Source: Tsukamurella sputi (lineage in GTDB: Bacteria > Actinomycetota > Actinomycetes > Mycobacteriales > Mycobacteriaceae). From it: DNA of 64,000 nt. Below the pieces are notes generated by a model. The model had not been told where the DNA came from and ran no database searches. It saw only the letters and a program-made list of their open reading frames with translations. The DNA is taken from NCBI RefSeq assembly GCF_007858445.1, contig NZ_VIGV01000004.1, positions 372,001-436,000 on the forward strand, read 5' to 3'. Shown piece after piece: positions 49,602 to 57,627 of this stretch. Position 1 is the first letter of the stretch. Each line of letters starts with the position of its first letter. The position numbers and the translations under genes were made by a program.

Positions 49602-50576
49602 ATGTCCGATCTAGCTCTCCAGCTCAGTGAGAACGGACGACAGTGGCTGATCCACACGCCTCTCGAGATCGGCCTCTACGTCGTCCTGGCCATCGTGGTG
49701 CGGTACCTGCTGCACCGCGGCATCGACCGGCTCGTGCGGGGGAACCGCCGCGACGGGGACTCGGCCCCACGGCGATTCGGCCTCGGCAAGCTCAGGGGCA
49801 AGCTCGGCGGAGGTCGGCTTCCGGCCGTGCGGCGGCGCACCGTCGACGATCCGGGGAAGGCGCAACGCGATCGCGAGGCCCGGGCCCGGCGGGCGCAGCG
49901 CGCCGAGACCATCGGCTCGGTGCTCAAATCCGCTGTCTCCTTCCTCGTGCTGATCTGGGTGGTCATCCAGTCCCTCGCGATCCTCGGGGTGAACGTCGCG
50001 CCGCTCATCGCCTCCGCCGGTGTCGTGGGCGTGGCGCTGGGGTTCGGTGCGCAGAACCTGGTGCGGGACTTCATCTCCGGCATCTTCATGTTGATCGAGG
50101 ATCAGTACGGCGTCGGCGACGTCGTGGACCTCGGGGAGGTCACGGGCACCGTCGAGACCGTGGGCATGCGGATCACCACGGTGCGCGATGTCCAGGGCAC
50201 GCTCTGGTACGTGCGCAACGGCGAGATCATGCGGGTCGCCAATTTCAGTCAGGACTACGCCGTCGCCTTCCTCCAGTTGCCCATCTCGTACTCCGCCGAT
50301 GTCGACCTCGCGTGCCGCGTCGCACTCGATGCGGCCCTGGAGGCGGTCGGCGAGGAGCCGCTGTCGGAGGACGTGCTGGGCGCGCCCGACATGTTGGGCG
50401 TCGACGGTGCCACCGCCGACCGGGTGAGCATCCGACTGACCGTGCGCGTCCGCGCGAACCGGCAGTGGGCGGTCGAGCGCGAACTGCGCCGTCGGATCCT
50501 GCGGGCCTTCGACGAGAACGACATCGCTCCGCCCTACCGCAGTGGGCTCCCGGTCGCTGCCGCGGCGGTGGATTGA
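49602..50576 (+). CDS. MscS-family mechanosensitive ion channel
   Basis: The 324-residue protein has N-terminal transmembrane helices, a charged cytoplasmic or linker stretch at about 45-105, and the MscS pore helix and beta domain GVVGVALGFGAQNLVRDFISGIFMLIEDQYGVGDVVDLG, followed by the C-terminal MscS vestibule. The Gly/Ala-rich pore pattern is kept. It should protect against hypo-osmotic shock. ATG at 49602 is used as the start; its upstream context is weak. Confidence 0.9.
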   Translation: MSDLALQLSENGRQWLIHTPLEIGLYVVLAIVVRYLLHRGIDRLVRGNRRDGDSAPRRFGLGKLRGKLGGGRLPAVRRRTVDDPGKAQRDREARARRAQRAETIGSVLKSAVSFLVLIWVVIQSLAILGVNVAPLIASAGVVGVALGFGAQNLVRDFISGIFMLIEDQYGVGDVVDLGEVTGTVETVGMRITTVRDVQGTLWYVRNGEIMRVANFSQDYAVAFLQLPISYSADVDLACRVALDAALEAVGEEPLSEDVLGAPDMLGVDGATADRVSIRLTVRVRANRQWAVERELRRRILRAFDENDIAPPYRSGLPVAAAAVD

Positions 50577-50632
50577 CCTGGGTGTCTCCCGGGACCGCCG
50601 CGGGGAAGGGACGATTCGGTCATCATGGACCG

Positions 50633-51199
50633 ATGCGCAGCGTGACCTATTCACTGAGCACATCGGCGGACGGATACATCGTGGGGCCGGACGGGGCCTT
50701 CGACTGGTCGCAGCCCGACGAGGAGGTCTTCCGCTTCGCCACCGACGAGGTGCGCGGCCTGGATGTGCACCTGATGGGGCGCCGGCTGTACGAGACGATG
50801 CTGTACTGGGACACGGCCGAGCAGACGCAGCCGCTGGACGCCGACGAGCGCGTCTTCGCCGCGTTGTGGAAGGCACTGCCGAAGGTCGTCTTCTCCACCA
50901 CTCTGACCGAGGTGCACGGCGCTAACACCCGCCTCGCCGACGGCGACCTGGCGGAGGAGATCGCGCGACTGCGTGCCGAACCGGGAGAGGGCAACATCGG
51001 CGTCGGCGGCGCGGGACTCGCGGCCGAGGCCGCGCGGCTCGGGCTCATCGACGAGTACCGCGTCCGCGTCTACCCCGTGCTGGTGGGCGGCGGCATTCCG
51101 TACTTCCCGCAGCAGGGCAGGGCCACCGCGCTGGAGCGCGTGGGAGGTCGGTCCTTCGCCTGTGGAGTGGATTTCGTCCACTACCGCGTGTTGCGCTGA
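50633..51199 (+). CDS. DHFR-like (RibD C-terminal) family reductase, second copy
   Basis: The 188-residue protein belongs to the same reductase family as the product of 48951-49541 but is divergent from it: SVTYSLSTSADGYIVGPDG, LMGRRLYETMLYW, and GNIGVGGAGLAAEAARLGLIDEYRVRVYPVLVGGGIPYFP. It may be an NADPH-dependent reductase of unknown substrate. Its stop overlaps the DUF3995 gene, which ends on the other strand at 51181. Confidence 0.88.
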   Translation: MRSVTYSLSTSADGYIVGPDGAFDWSQPDEEVFRFATDEVRGLDVHLMGRRLYETMLYWDTAEQTQPLDADERVFAALWKALPKVVFSTTLTEVHGANTRLADGDLAEEIARLRAEPGEGNIGVGGAGLAAEAARLGLIDEYRVRVYPVLVGGGIPYFPQQGRATALERVGGRSFACGVDFVHYRVLR

Positions 51200-51693
51200 G
51201 GCCGTCCGGCGGCCGTCAGCGCGAACAGGACGGCGCCGATCGCGAACCACGGCGTCCACACCGCAAGGCGCCAGTGCACGACGGACCAGTCGAAGTCGGC
51301 TGTGGTGTGCAGCACGCCGGCTTCCAGAAGCGCGTCCTGCAGTCCCGCAGTCACTGCTCTGAGGGTCAACGCCGCCGCCCCGACCCACAGCACGGTGAGC
51401 AAGAGACGCGGCGGAACTCGTCGACCGAACGAGAGCACCGTCGCCAGGCATGCGAGAGCCCCGACGATGCACACGATCGCGACACCCCACAGTCCGATCA
51501 CCACGAAGAACGGCTGGTCGAGCAGTTTCAGGCTGCCCGTCGCCGCGACGAATCCGGCGCGTCCGCCGACGGCCCAGTACAGGTGCGCGCACGCGAACAC
51601 CAGACACCACGCGGTGGCGAGATGAGCGCAGAGGCGATGTCGCCCGGGCCCGCTCGGAACGAGGTCGACGTTCGTGCGTTGCGTTGCCCTCAT
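51181..51693 (-). CDS. DUF3995-family membrane protein
   Basis: The 170-residue protein has four hydrophobic segments and the DUF3995 pattern LCAHLATAWCLVFACAHLYWAVGG, then FFVVIGLWGVAIVCIVGALAC and LLLTVLWVGAAALTLRAV. Function is unknown. Its coding end overlaps the DHFR-like gene end by 19 bases (tail-to-tail). Confidence 0.8.
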   Translation of the reverse strand: MRATQRTNVDLVPSGPGRHRLCAHLATAWCLVFACAHLYWAVGGRAGFVAATGSLKLLDQPFFVVIGLWGVAIVCIVGALACLATVLSFGRRVPPRLLLTVLWVGAAALTLRAVTAGLQDALLEAGVLHTTADFDWSVVHWRLAVWTPWFAIGAVLFALTAAGRPQRNTR

Positions 51694-51851
51694 CGCCCGC
51701 CCTTTCGCGCCGCTACGGATTCAGTGAACCTGCCGAGGTCGGTGCGGTCAACGGGGACGGATCGGGGGGCACCGACTGGCGGCGGCTGAGCGATGTGCTG
51801 ATGGCGTCGCGCCGGTGCTGACGGCTTCGGCTGTGTGGACAGTGAGGACGG

Positions 51852-51925
51852 TGCCCCCAGTCGGACTCGAACCGACACTGCGCGGATTTTAAGTCCGCTG
51901 CCTCTGCCAATTGGGCTATGGGGGC
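51852..51925 (-). tRNA. tRNA-Leu (anticodon TAA), short variable loop
   Basis: The 74-base cloverleaf read on the minus strand has a 7-bp acceptor stem GCCCCCA/TGGGGGC, an anticodon stem GCGGA/TCCGC enclosing CTTAAAA (anticodon TAA, UUA codon), a 5-base variable loop, and a T-arm GTCGG-TTCGAGT-CCGAC. The discriminator is A, as needed for leucine. Leucine tRNAs normally have a long variable arm, which is missing here. Confidence 0.9.
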
Positions 51926-51962
51926 GCGAGAGGAAGCGTAGCGCGCGGCGCACCGTCGAACT

Positions 51963-52007
51963 TGTCAACATGCGTTGACAGCCCGACGGCGTCAACGTAG
52001 ATTGACA
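51963..52007. promoter_or_regulatory. Twin operators plus -35/-10 elements giving a leaderless transcript
   Basis: Two 18-bp palindromes, TGTCAACATGCGTTGACA (51963-51980) and CGTCAACGTAGATTGACA (51990-52007), are 27 bases apart. TTGACA (51975-51980) within the first is separated by 17 bases from TAGATT (51998-52003), which lies in the second. Transcription would begin at about 52010, at the GTG start itself. Confidence 0.7.
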
Positions 52008-52010
52008 GGC

Positions 52011-52214
52011 GTGAGCTCACCACCCACCCTCGTCGGATCGGCGGCGTCGGAGGACCCTGCACAGGGGCTCCGCGCCGTCGTCGCACTGCGGAAGCTGGCC
52101 GATCAACTCGAGGCCGTTCAGGTGGCCAACGCCAGGAGTCTCGGCTGGTCCTGGCAGGACATCGCAGAACACCTTGCGGTCAGTCGTCAAGCGGTGCACA
52201 AGAAGTACGGCTGA
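52011..52214 (+). CDS. Small helix-turn-helix DNA-binding protein
   Basis: The 67-residue protein is read from GTG 52011. It has a C-terminal HTH: LGWSWQDIAEHLAVSRQAVHKKYG, preceded by a helical region LRAVVALRKLADQLEAVQVANARSL. The promoter predicts a leaderless mRNA starting at this GTG, and two operator palindromes overlap that promoter, so it most likely represses itself and the next gene. It lies 19 bases before the ClpC N-domain protein gene. M. tuberculosis ClpC2 (Rv2667) is a related autoregulated protein, as far as I recall; here the two parts would be separate genes. Confidence 0.85.
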   Translation: MSSPPTLVGSAASEDPAQGLRAVVALRKLADQLEAVQVANARSLGWSWQDIAEHLAVSRQAVHKKYG

Positions 52215-52233
52215 CAGCCGGGATTGGACAGTC

Positions 52234-52770
52234 ATGTTCGAGAGATTCAGCAAGCGCGCGCGGATGGCGGTGGTCGCTGCGCAGGAGGAGGCCCGCGACA
52301 ACGGCGCCGACCGCATCACAGCGGTCCATCTCCTCCTCGGCGTCCTCGAGACGGCCGACGGGGCCTTCGCGGATGAGCTCGGCGGACTCGGGCTCACCGA
52401 TGATGTCGTGCGGCTACGCGCCGAACGCATCATCACCGACCAGGACGTCGAGGATCTCAAGGGGATCGGGGTCGATGTCGCGGCGATCGCCGACGTCGTC
52501 TCCGAGCGGTTCGGCTTCGACATCCTGCGGCCCGTCCGCAAGCGCTTCCGCGCGGGCAACATCCCCTTCGACCCCGGCGCGAAGAAGTCGCTGCAACTCG
52601 CTCTGCGGGAGGCGGTCAGCCGCAAGGACCGCACCATCGACGGGGCGCACGTCCTCCTCGGAGTGCTGCGCAGCGACGATCCCGAGTCGGTGGCGGCGGT
52701 GGAGTCCGTCGTACCTCGTGGCGAACTGCGTCGGCGGCTCTACGACCTGCTGGATCGTTCCGCGGCATAA
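52234..52770 (+). CDS. ClpC N-domain-only protein (ClpC2-like), no AAA domain
   Basis: The 178-residue protein has two Clp_N repeats and no ATPase. The first starts MFERFSKRARMAVVAAQEEARDNG and the second has NIPFDPGAKKSLQLALREAV, closely following the ClpC1 N-domain (its Phe2 and Phe80 positions are kept). A longer insertion (about 40 residues, around FGFDILRPVRKRFRAGN) separates the repeats. ClpC2 of mycobacteria is known to bind ClpC1-targeting drugs such as cyclomarin and spare ClpC1. This protein may act likewise as a decoy or adaptor for ClpC1 clients. It probably shares a transcript with the HTH gene. Confidence 0.85.
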   Translation: MFERFSKRARMAVVAAQEEARDNGADRITAVHLLLGVLETADGAFADELGGLGLTDDVVRLRAERIITDQDVEDLKGIGVDVAAIADVVSERFGFDILRPVRKRFRAGNIPFDPGAKKSLQLALREAVSRKDRTIDGAHVLLGVLRSDDPESVAAVESVVPRGELRRRLYDLLDRSAA

Positions 52771-52897
52771 GCTTCCTGCACAACCATCAGGACATGGGTA
52801 AGCTGTTCGTAAAGACATCGCTGAAACCGGGAACGCAACCGCGGACTCGATCGTTGAACAGTACGTACAGGTGCACGACCAGGGAAAGGACCCCACG

Positions 52898-53821
52898 GTG
52901 CGCGAGAGCAGCAACCCGATCTTCCGCGGGCTGACCAAGGACACCCGCCAGCAGGCGCCCGCGGGCTACCCGCAGCAGGGATATCCCCAGCAGGGCTACG
53001 GTCAGCAGCAGGGATACCCGCAGGGCATGAACCTGGGTATGGGTGCCGCCGGCGCCGCCCAGGGCATGCAGTTCCAGCAGTACCAGCAGCCGCCGCAGGC
53101 CCCGTACCAGCAGGGCACCGGCTCCGGCGTCATGACCATCGACGACGTGGTCACCAAGACTGCGGCCACGCTCGGCGTGCTCATCGCCTTCGCCGTCGCG
53201 GCGTACGCGCTTGTCGCCGGCGGCATCGTCGGCCCGATGCCGCTGCTGCTGGTCGGTGGCATCGGCGGCTTCGTGCTTGTGATGATCGCCAGCTTCGGGC
53301 GCAAGCAGGACAACCCGGCCATCGTGCTGTCGTACGCTGCGCTCGAGGGGCTGTTCGTCGGCTCCATCTCGTTCGTCTTCGCGAACTTCATGGTCAGCGG
53401 TGTCAGTGCAGGGGCTCTGATCGGCCAGGCGGTGCTCGCTTCGATCGGCGTCTTCATCGGCATGCTGGTGGTCTACAAGACCGGCGCCATCCGCGTCACC
53501 CCGCGTTTCACCCGCATGCTCTTCGCGGCGATGATCGGCGTGGTCGTGCTTGCCCTCGGCAACATGGTGCTCGCGCTGGTGACCGGTGGTGAGTCGAACC
53601 CGCTGCGCGGCGGCGGCACCATCGCGATCATCTTCTCGCTGGTCTGCATCGCGATCGCGGCGTTCAGCTTCCTGCTGGACTTCGACCAGGCTGATCAGCT
53701 GATCCGGGCGGGCGCACCGTCGAAGGCGGCGTGGGGCGTGGCCCTCGGCCTGACCGTCACGCTGGTCTGGCTGTACGTCGAGATCCTGCGCCTGCTGAGC
53801 TACTTCTACAGCAGCGACTAG
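52898..53821 (+). CDS. Bax inhibitor-1/YccA family membrane protein
   Basis: The 307-residue protein has a low-complexity N-terminal ~80 residues rich in Gln, Gly, Tyr and Pro, followed by about seven transmembrane helices of the Bax-inhibitor-1 superfamily (SYAALEGLFVGSISFVFAN and GVALGLTVTLVWLYVEILRLL). The GTG at 52898 has a GGGAAAGGA site; a longer upstream frame exists but its start is less convincing. Family roles include membrane protease regulation and ion leak. A strong terminator follows. Confidence 0.88.
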   Translation: MRESSNPIFRGLTKDTRQQAPAGYPQQGYPQQGYGQQQGYPQGMNLGMGAAGAAQGMQFQQYQQPPQAPYQQGTGSGVMTIDDVVTKTAATLGVLIAFAVAAYALVAGGIVGPMPLLLVGGIGGFVLVMIASFGRKQDNPAIVLSYAALEGLFVGSISFVFANFMVSGVSAGALIGQAVLASIGVFIGMLVVYKTGAIRVTPRFTRMLFAAMIGVVVLALGNMVLALVTGGESNPLRGGGTIAIIFSLVCIAIAAFSFLLDFDQADQLIRAGAPSKAAWGVALGLTVTLVWLYVEILRLLSYFYSSD

Positions 53822-53831
53822 TCGCAACGTT

Positions 53832-53867
53832 CCGAACGCCCCGCAGCCCCGGTTGCGGGGCGTTCGG
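53832..53867. terminator. Bidirectional terminator hairpin
   Basis: A perfect 14-bp stem (CCGAACGCCCCGCA and its complement) with an 8-base loop separates the Bax-inhibitor-1 gene from the convergent GDSL gene. Confidence 0.8.
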
Positions 53868-53878
53868 CGTTCGAGGGA

Positions 53879-54796
53879 TCAGTCGCGGCGCAGGGCGCGG
53901 GAGAGGCGGACCGTCAGGCGGTTCGCATCCGCGGCCTCGGAGACCTCCGGCGGCGAGGGGAGCGGGCCGTGCCACTCGCCCAGGGCCGACAGCACCTCGG
54001 GGAGCAGCAGACGCGCCGCGAGCTCGTAGCCCGCGGCCGACGGGTGGAAGTTGTCCGGGGAGAACATGCGCTCGGGTGCCTCCAGGAACTCGGGCGTCAG
54101 GGTGTCGGCGAAGGGCACCGGATGGCCGCCCGCGGCCAGCACGTGCGCGCGCTGCCTCGCCGCGAGTTGAAGTCCGTACGTGCGGATCACCGACCGCAGC
54201 GGCTGCGGGATGGCCTGCACCACGCCGATGTCGGGGCACGTGCCCACCACGACCTCCGCGCCGGCGCCGCGCAACTGCGCCACCGCCGCGCCCAGGCGGC
54301 GCGCCGAGGGCTCGATCGAGTTGAGCGCGGTCACGTCGTTCGCGCCGACGATGATCACCGCGACATCCGGGATCTGCTTCGCGATGAACGCGGCCTCGAT
54401 CTGCGCTGCCAGCCCCTTCGACGTCGCACCCACGATCGCCTTCACCGCCAGCCGCACCGTCCGGCCCGTCTCCGCGACCACGCCGCGCGCGAGCAGTACG
54501 CCGGGGGTGTGCTCGGCATCGTCGACCCCGAGGCCCGCGGCCGTCGAATCCCCGAAGACCATCAGGCTCACGTCCGCGGGATGGCCGGGCCCGGGGCGCT
54601 CCACCTCGTCGGTGCCGGGGGAGTAGACGCCGTCCTTCGACGGTGCCTTGTCGGTGCGATGGGGGATGACGGTACGCGCCGTCTTCGCCTGCTTGGTGAG
54701 CAGCGCGTACGCGCCCCACGTGGCTCCGGCGCCGCCGACGGCGGCGGCCGAGGTGTACAGCGCGTCACGGGCGAACCGGTTTCGGGAGTACCCCAT
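53879..54796 (-). CDS. SGNH/GDSL-family hydrolase
   Basis: The 305-residue protein has an N-terminal hydrophobic segment and then the SGNH blocks: block I FGDSTAAGLG with the nucleophile Ser, block III GANDVTAL, and the catalytic dyad in DNFHPSAAGY. It should be an envelope-associated esterase or acylhydrolase. It is the counterpart of Rv1075c, next to cbs, and converges on the Bax-inhibitor gene. Confidence 0.9.
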   Translation of the reverse strand: MGYSRNRFARDALYTSAAAVGGAGATWGAYALLTKQAKTARTVIPHRTDKAPSKDGVYSPGTDEVERPGPGHPADVSLMVFGDSTAAGLGVDDAEHTPGVLLARGVVAETGRTVRLAVKAIVGATSKGLAAQIEAAFIAKQIPDVAVIIVGANDVTALNSIEPSARRLGAAVAQLRGAGAEVVVGTCPDIGVVQAIPQPLRSVIRTYGLQLAARQRAHVLAAGGHPVPFADTLTPEFLEAPERMFSPDNFHPSAAGYELAARLLLPEVLSALGEWHGPLPSPPEVSEAADANRLTVRLSRALRRD

Positions 54797-54866
54797 GCCA
54801 CCAATCTAGACGCGCACGTGCGGACCGGCCGTGAGGCGGCGCGGGCGGTTCTGGGACGATGGAGTC

Positions 54867-56249
54867 ATGCGTATCGCAGGACACGTCAGCGAACTGATCG
54901 GCGACACCCCACTGGTGCGATTGAATTCGGTGGTGACGCCCGGATCAGGGCTGGTCGCGGCCAAGATCGAGTACCTCAACCCCGGCGGGTCCAGCAAGGA
55001 CCGGATCGCGGTGAAGATGATCGACGCCGCGGAGAAGTCGGGGGAGCTGAAGCCCGGCGGCACCATCGTCGAGCCGACCTCCGGCAACACCGGCGTGGGT
55101 CTCGCGATCGTCGCGCAGCAGCGCGGCTACAAGTGCGTCTTCGTCTGCCCGGACAAGGTCAGCGAGGACAAGCGCAACGTGCTCAAGGCCTACGGCGCCG
55201 AGGTCGTCGTGTGCCCGACCGCCGTCGCGCCCGAGCACCCGGACTCGTACTACAACGTCTCCGACCGCCTCACCCGCGAGATCCCCGGCGCGTGGAAGCC
55301 GAACCAGTACTCCAACCCCAACGGACCGGCCTCGCACTACGAGACCACCGGCCCGGAGATCTGGCGCGACACCGAGGGCAAGATCACCCACTTCGTCGCG
55401 GGTGTGGGCACCGGCGGCACCATCACCGGCACCGGCCGCTACCTCAAGGAGGTTTCGGGCGGCAAGGTCAAGGTGGTCGGCGCGGACCCCGAGGGCTCCG
55501 TGTACTCGGGCGGCACCGGCCGGCCGTACCTCGTCGAGGGCGTGGGTGAGGACTTCTGGCCCACCGCCTACGACCCCGACATCCCCGACGAGATCATCGC
55601 CGTCTCCGACGCCGACTCCTTCGAGATGACCCGCCGCCTGGCACGCGAGGAGGGCCTGCTCGTCGGCGGCTCCTGCGGCATGGCCGTCGTCGCCGCACTG
55701 CGCGTCGCCGAGCGCGATCCGGACGCCGTCGTCGTCGTGCTCCTGCCCGACGGTGGCCGCGGCTACCTGTCGAAGATCTTCAACGACAAGTGGATGTCGA
55801 GCTACGGCTTCCTGCGCGCGCCGCTCGACCCCAACGAGCAGGAGTCCCTCGTCGGCGACATCCTGCGCGGCAAGAAGGGCGAGCTGCCCGATCTGGTGCA
55901 CACCCACCCGTCGGAGACGATCCGCGACGCGATCGAGATCCTCGCCGAGTACAACGTCTCGCAGATGCCCGTCGTGGGCGCCGAGCCGCCGATCATGGCG
56001 GGCGAGGTCGCGGGAGCCGTCACCGAGCGAGAGCTGCTCTCCGCCGTCTTCGAGGGCCGCGCCGAGCTCGCCGATCCGGTCAGCAAGCACATGGGGCCCG
56101 CGTTCCCGCTGATCGGTGCGGGCGAGCCGCTCTCGGCGGCCAACGCCGCGCTCCGCGAGTCCGACGCGCTCATGGTGATCGACGACGGCAAGCCCGTCGG
56201 CGTGATCACCCGGCACGACGTGCTGAACTTCCTCTCCCACGGCAAGTAG
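54867..56249 (+). CDS. cbs: Cystathionine beta-synthase
   Basis: The 460-residue PLP enzyme makes cystathionine from serine (or O-acetylserine) and homocysteine. The PLP lysine is in GGSSKDRIAVKM, the PLP phosphate loop in GVGTGGTITGTG, and the asparagine loop in EPTSGNTGVGLA. Two C-terminal CBS domains follow (about 335-460, AIEILAEYNVSQMPVVG and ALMVIDDGKPVGVIT), which usually sense adenosyl ligands. The ATG has GGAG upstream. cbs-metB form the reverse and forward transsulphuration pair as in Rv1077-Rv1079. Confidence 0.97.
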   Translation: MRIAGHVSELIGDTPLVRLNSVVTPGSGLVAAKIEYLNPGGSSKDRIAVKMIDAAEKSGELKPGGTIVEPTSGNTGVGLAIVAQQRGYKCVFVCPDKVSEDKRNVLKAYGAEVVVCPTAVAPEHPDSYYNVSDRLTREIPGAWKPNQYSNPNGPASHYETTGPEIWRDTEGKITHFVAGVGTGGTITGTGRYLKEVSGGKVKVVGADPEGSVYSGGTGRPYLVEGVGEDFWPTAYDPDIPDEIIAVSDADSFEMTRRLAREEGLLVGGSCGMAVVAALRVAERDPDAVVVVLLPDGGRGYLSKIFNDKWMSSYGFLRAPLDPNEQESLVGDILRGKKGELPDLVHTHPSETIRDAIEILAEYNVSQMPVVGAEPPIMAGEVAGAVTERELLSAVFEGRAELADPVSKHMGPAFPLIGAGEPLSAANAALRESDALMVIDDGKPVGVITRHDVLNFLSHGK

Positions 56250-56263
56250 AAAGGGCCTGCACC

Positions 56264-57436
56264 ATGAGTGAGCAGAAGAGCGCCGTCGACAAGCATGCGG
56301 CGCAGGGTTTCTCGACCCGCGCGATCCACGCCGGCTATGAGCCCGATCCGCTGACCGGCGCCGTGAACGTGCCGATCTACGCCAGCTCCACCTTCGCCCA
56401 GGACGGCGTCGGCGGCATGCGCGGCGGCTTCGAGTACGCCCGCACCGGCAACCCGACCCGTCGCGCCTACGAGGCCAACCTCGCCGCGATCGAGGAGGGC
56501 ACTTTCGGCCGCGGCTTCGCCTCCGGCATGGCCGCCACCGACTGCCTGCTCCGCGCCGCCCTGCGCCCGGGCGATCACCTCGTGATCCCCGACGACGCCT
56601 ACGGCGGCACCTTCCGGCTCATCGACAAGGTCTTCTCGCAGTGGGGGATCGAGCACACCCCTGCACCGATCACCGACGTCGACGCCGTGCGCGCCGCGAT
56701 CCGGCCCAACACCAAGCTGGTGTGGATCGAGACGCCGACGAATCCGCTGCTCAACATCGGCGACATCGCCGCGCTCGCCGAGGTGGCGCACGAGGGCGGC
56801 GCCAAGCTGGTGGTGGACAACACCTTCGCCAGCCCCTACCTGCAGACCCCGCTCAGCCTCGGCGCCGACGTGGTGCTGCACTCGGTGACCAAGTACCTCG
56901 GCGGGCACAGCGACACCGTCGGCGGTGCGCTGGTGACAAACGACGAGCAGCTCGACACCGACTTCGCCTTCCTGCAGAACGGGGCGGGCGCGGTGCCCGG
57001 CCCGTTCGACGTCTACCTCGCCCTGCGGGGCATCAAGACGCTCGGCGTGCGCATGGACCGGCACTGCGACAACGCGGAGCGGGTCGTCGAGTTCCTCGCC
57101 TCGCGCCCCGAGGTGTCGACGGTGCTGTACCCGGGTTTGGAGAGCCACCCGAACCACGCCGTCGCGGCCAAGCAGATGAAGCGCTTCGGCGGCATGATCT
57201 CGGTGCGCCTGGCCGGCGGGCGCGAGGCGGCGCAGCGGTTCTGCGCGCGGACCGAGATCTTCACCCTGGCGGAATCGCTCGGCGGCATCGAGTCGCTCAT
57301 CGAGCACCCCGCCGCCATGACGCACGCCTCGACCGCCGGCTCGCAGCTGGAGGTCCCCGAGGATCTGGTGCGGCTGTCCGTCGGCATCGAGGACATCGGC
57401 GATCTCATCGCCGACCTGGAGAACGCGTTCAGCTGA
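56264..57436 (+). CDS. metB: Cystathionine gamma-synthase / gamma-lyase-type PLP enzyme
   Basis: The 390-residue enzyme belongs to the Cys/Met metabolism PLP family. The PLP lysine is in HSVTKYLGGHSDTVGG and the other active-site stretches are YARTGNPTRRAYE and the C-terminal EHPAAMTHAS. In actinobacteria this position beside cbs usually holds MetB, which joins O-succinylhomoserine (or O-acetylhomoserine) with cysteine; a gamma-lyase activity cannot be excluded. It starts 15 bases after cbs with an AAAGGG site and is followed by a terminator. Confidence 0.93.
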   Translation: MSEQKSAVDKHAAQGFSTRAIHAGYEPDPLTGAVNVPIYASSTFAQDGVGGMRGGFEYARTGNPTRRAYEANLAAIEEGTFGRGFASGMAATDCLLRAALRPGDHLVIPDDAYGGTFRLIDKVFSQWGIEHTPAPITDVDAVRAAIRPNTKLVWIETPTNPLLNIGDIAALAEVAHEGGAKLVVDNTFASPYLQTPLSLGADVVLHSVTKYLGGHSDTVGGALVTNDEQLDTDFAFLQNGAGAVPGPFDVYLALRGIKTLGVRMDRHCDNAERVVEFLASRPEVSTVLYPGLESHPNHAVAAKQMKRFGGMISVRLAGGREAAQRFCARTEIFTLAESLGGIESLIEHPAAMTHASTAGSQLEVPEDLVRLSVGIEDIGDLIADLENAFS

Positions 57437-57461
57437 CGCCGCAGTCACGACGCTTCGTTCC

Positions 57462-57493
57462 GGACGCCCGCTCCCCACTGGGAGCGGGCGTCC
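57462..57493. terminator. Terminator hairpin after metB
   Basis: A perfect 13-bp stem (GGACGCCCGCTCC and its complement) with a 6-base loop follows metB by 25 bases. Confidence 0.8.
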
Positions 57494-57627
57494 CGCGTGT
57501 TGCAGCAGAGGGGGTGCCCGCTCGACCGCGGGAGCCTCACTCCCGGTGGGGAGCGGCGGTCACGCCGCGTAACGACTCGGTCACCATCTGAACCTTCGAC
57601 TTCCCCTTCAGGGTTCGTGGGACTAAA

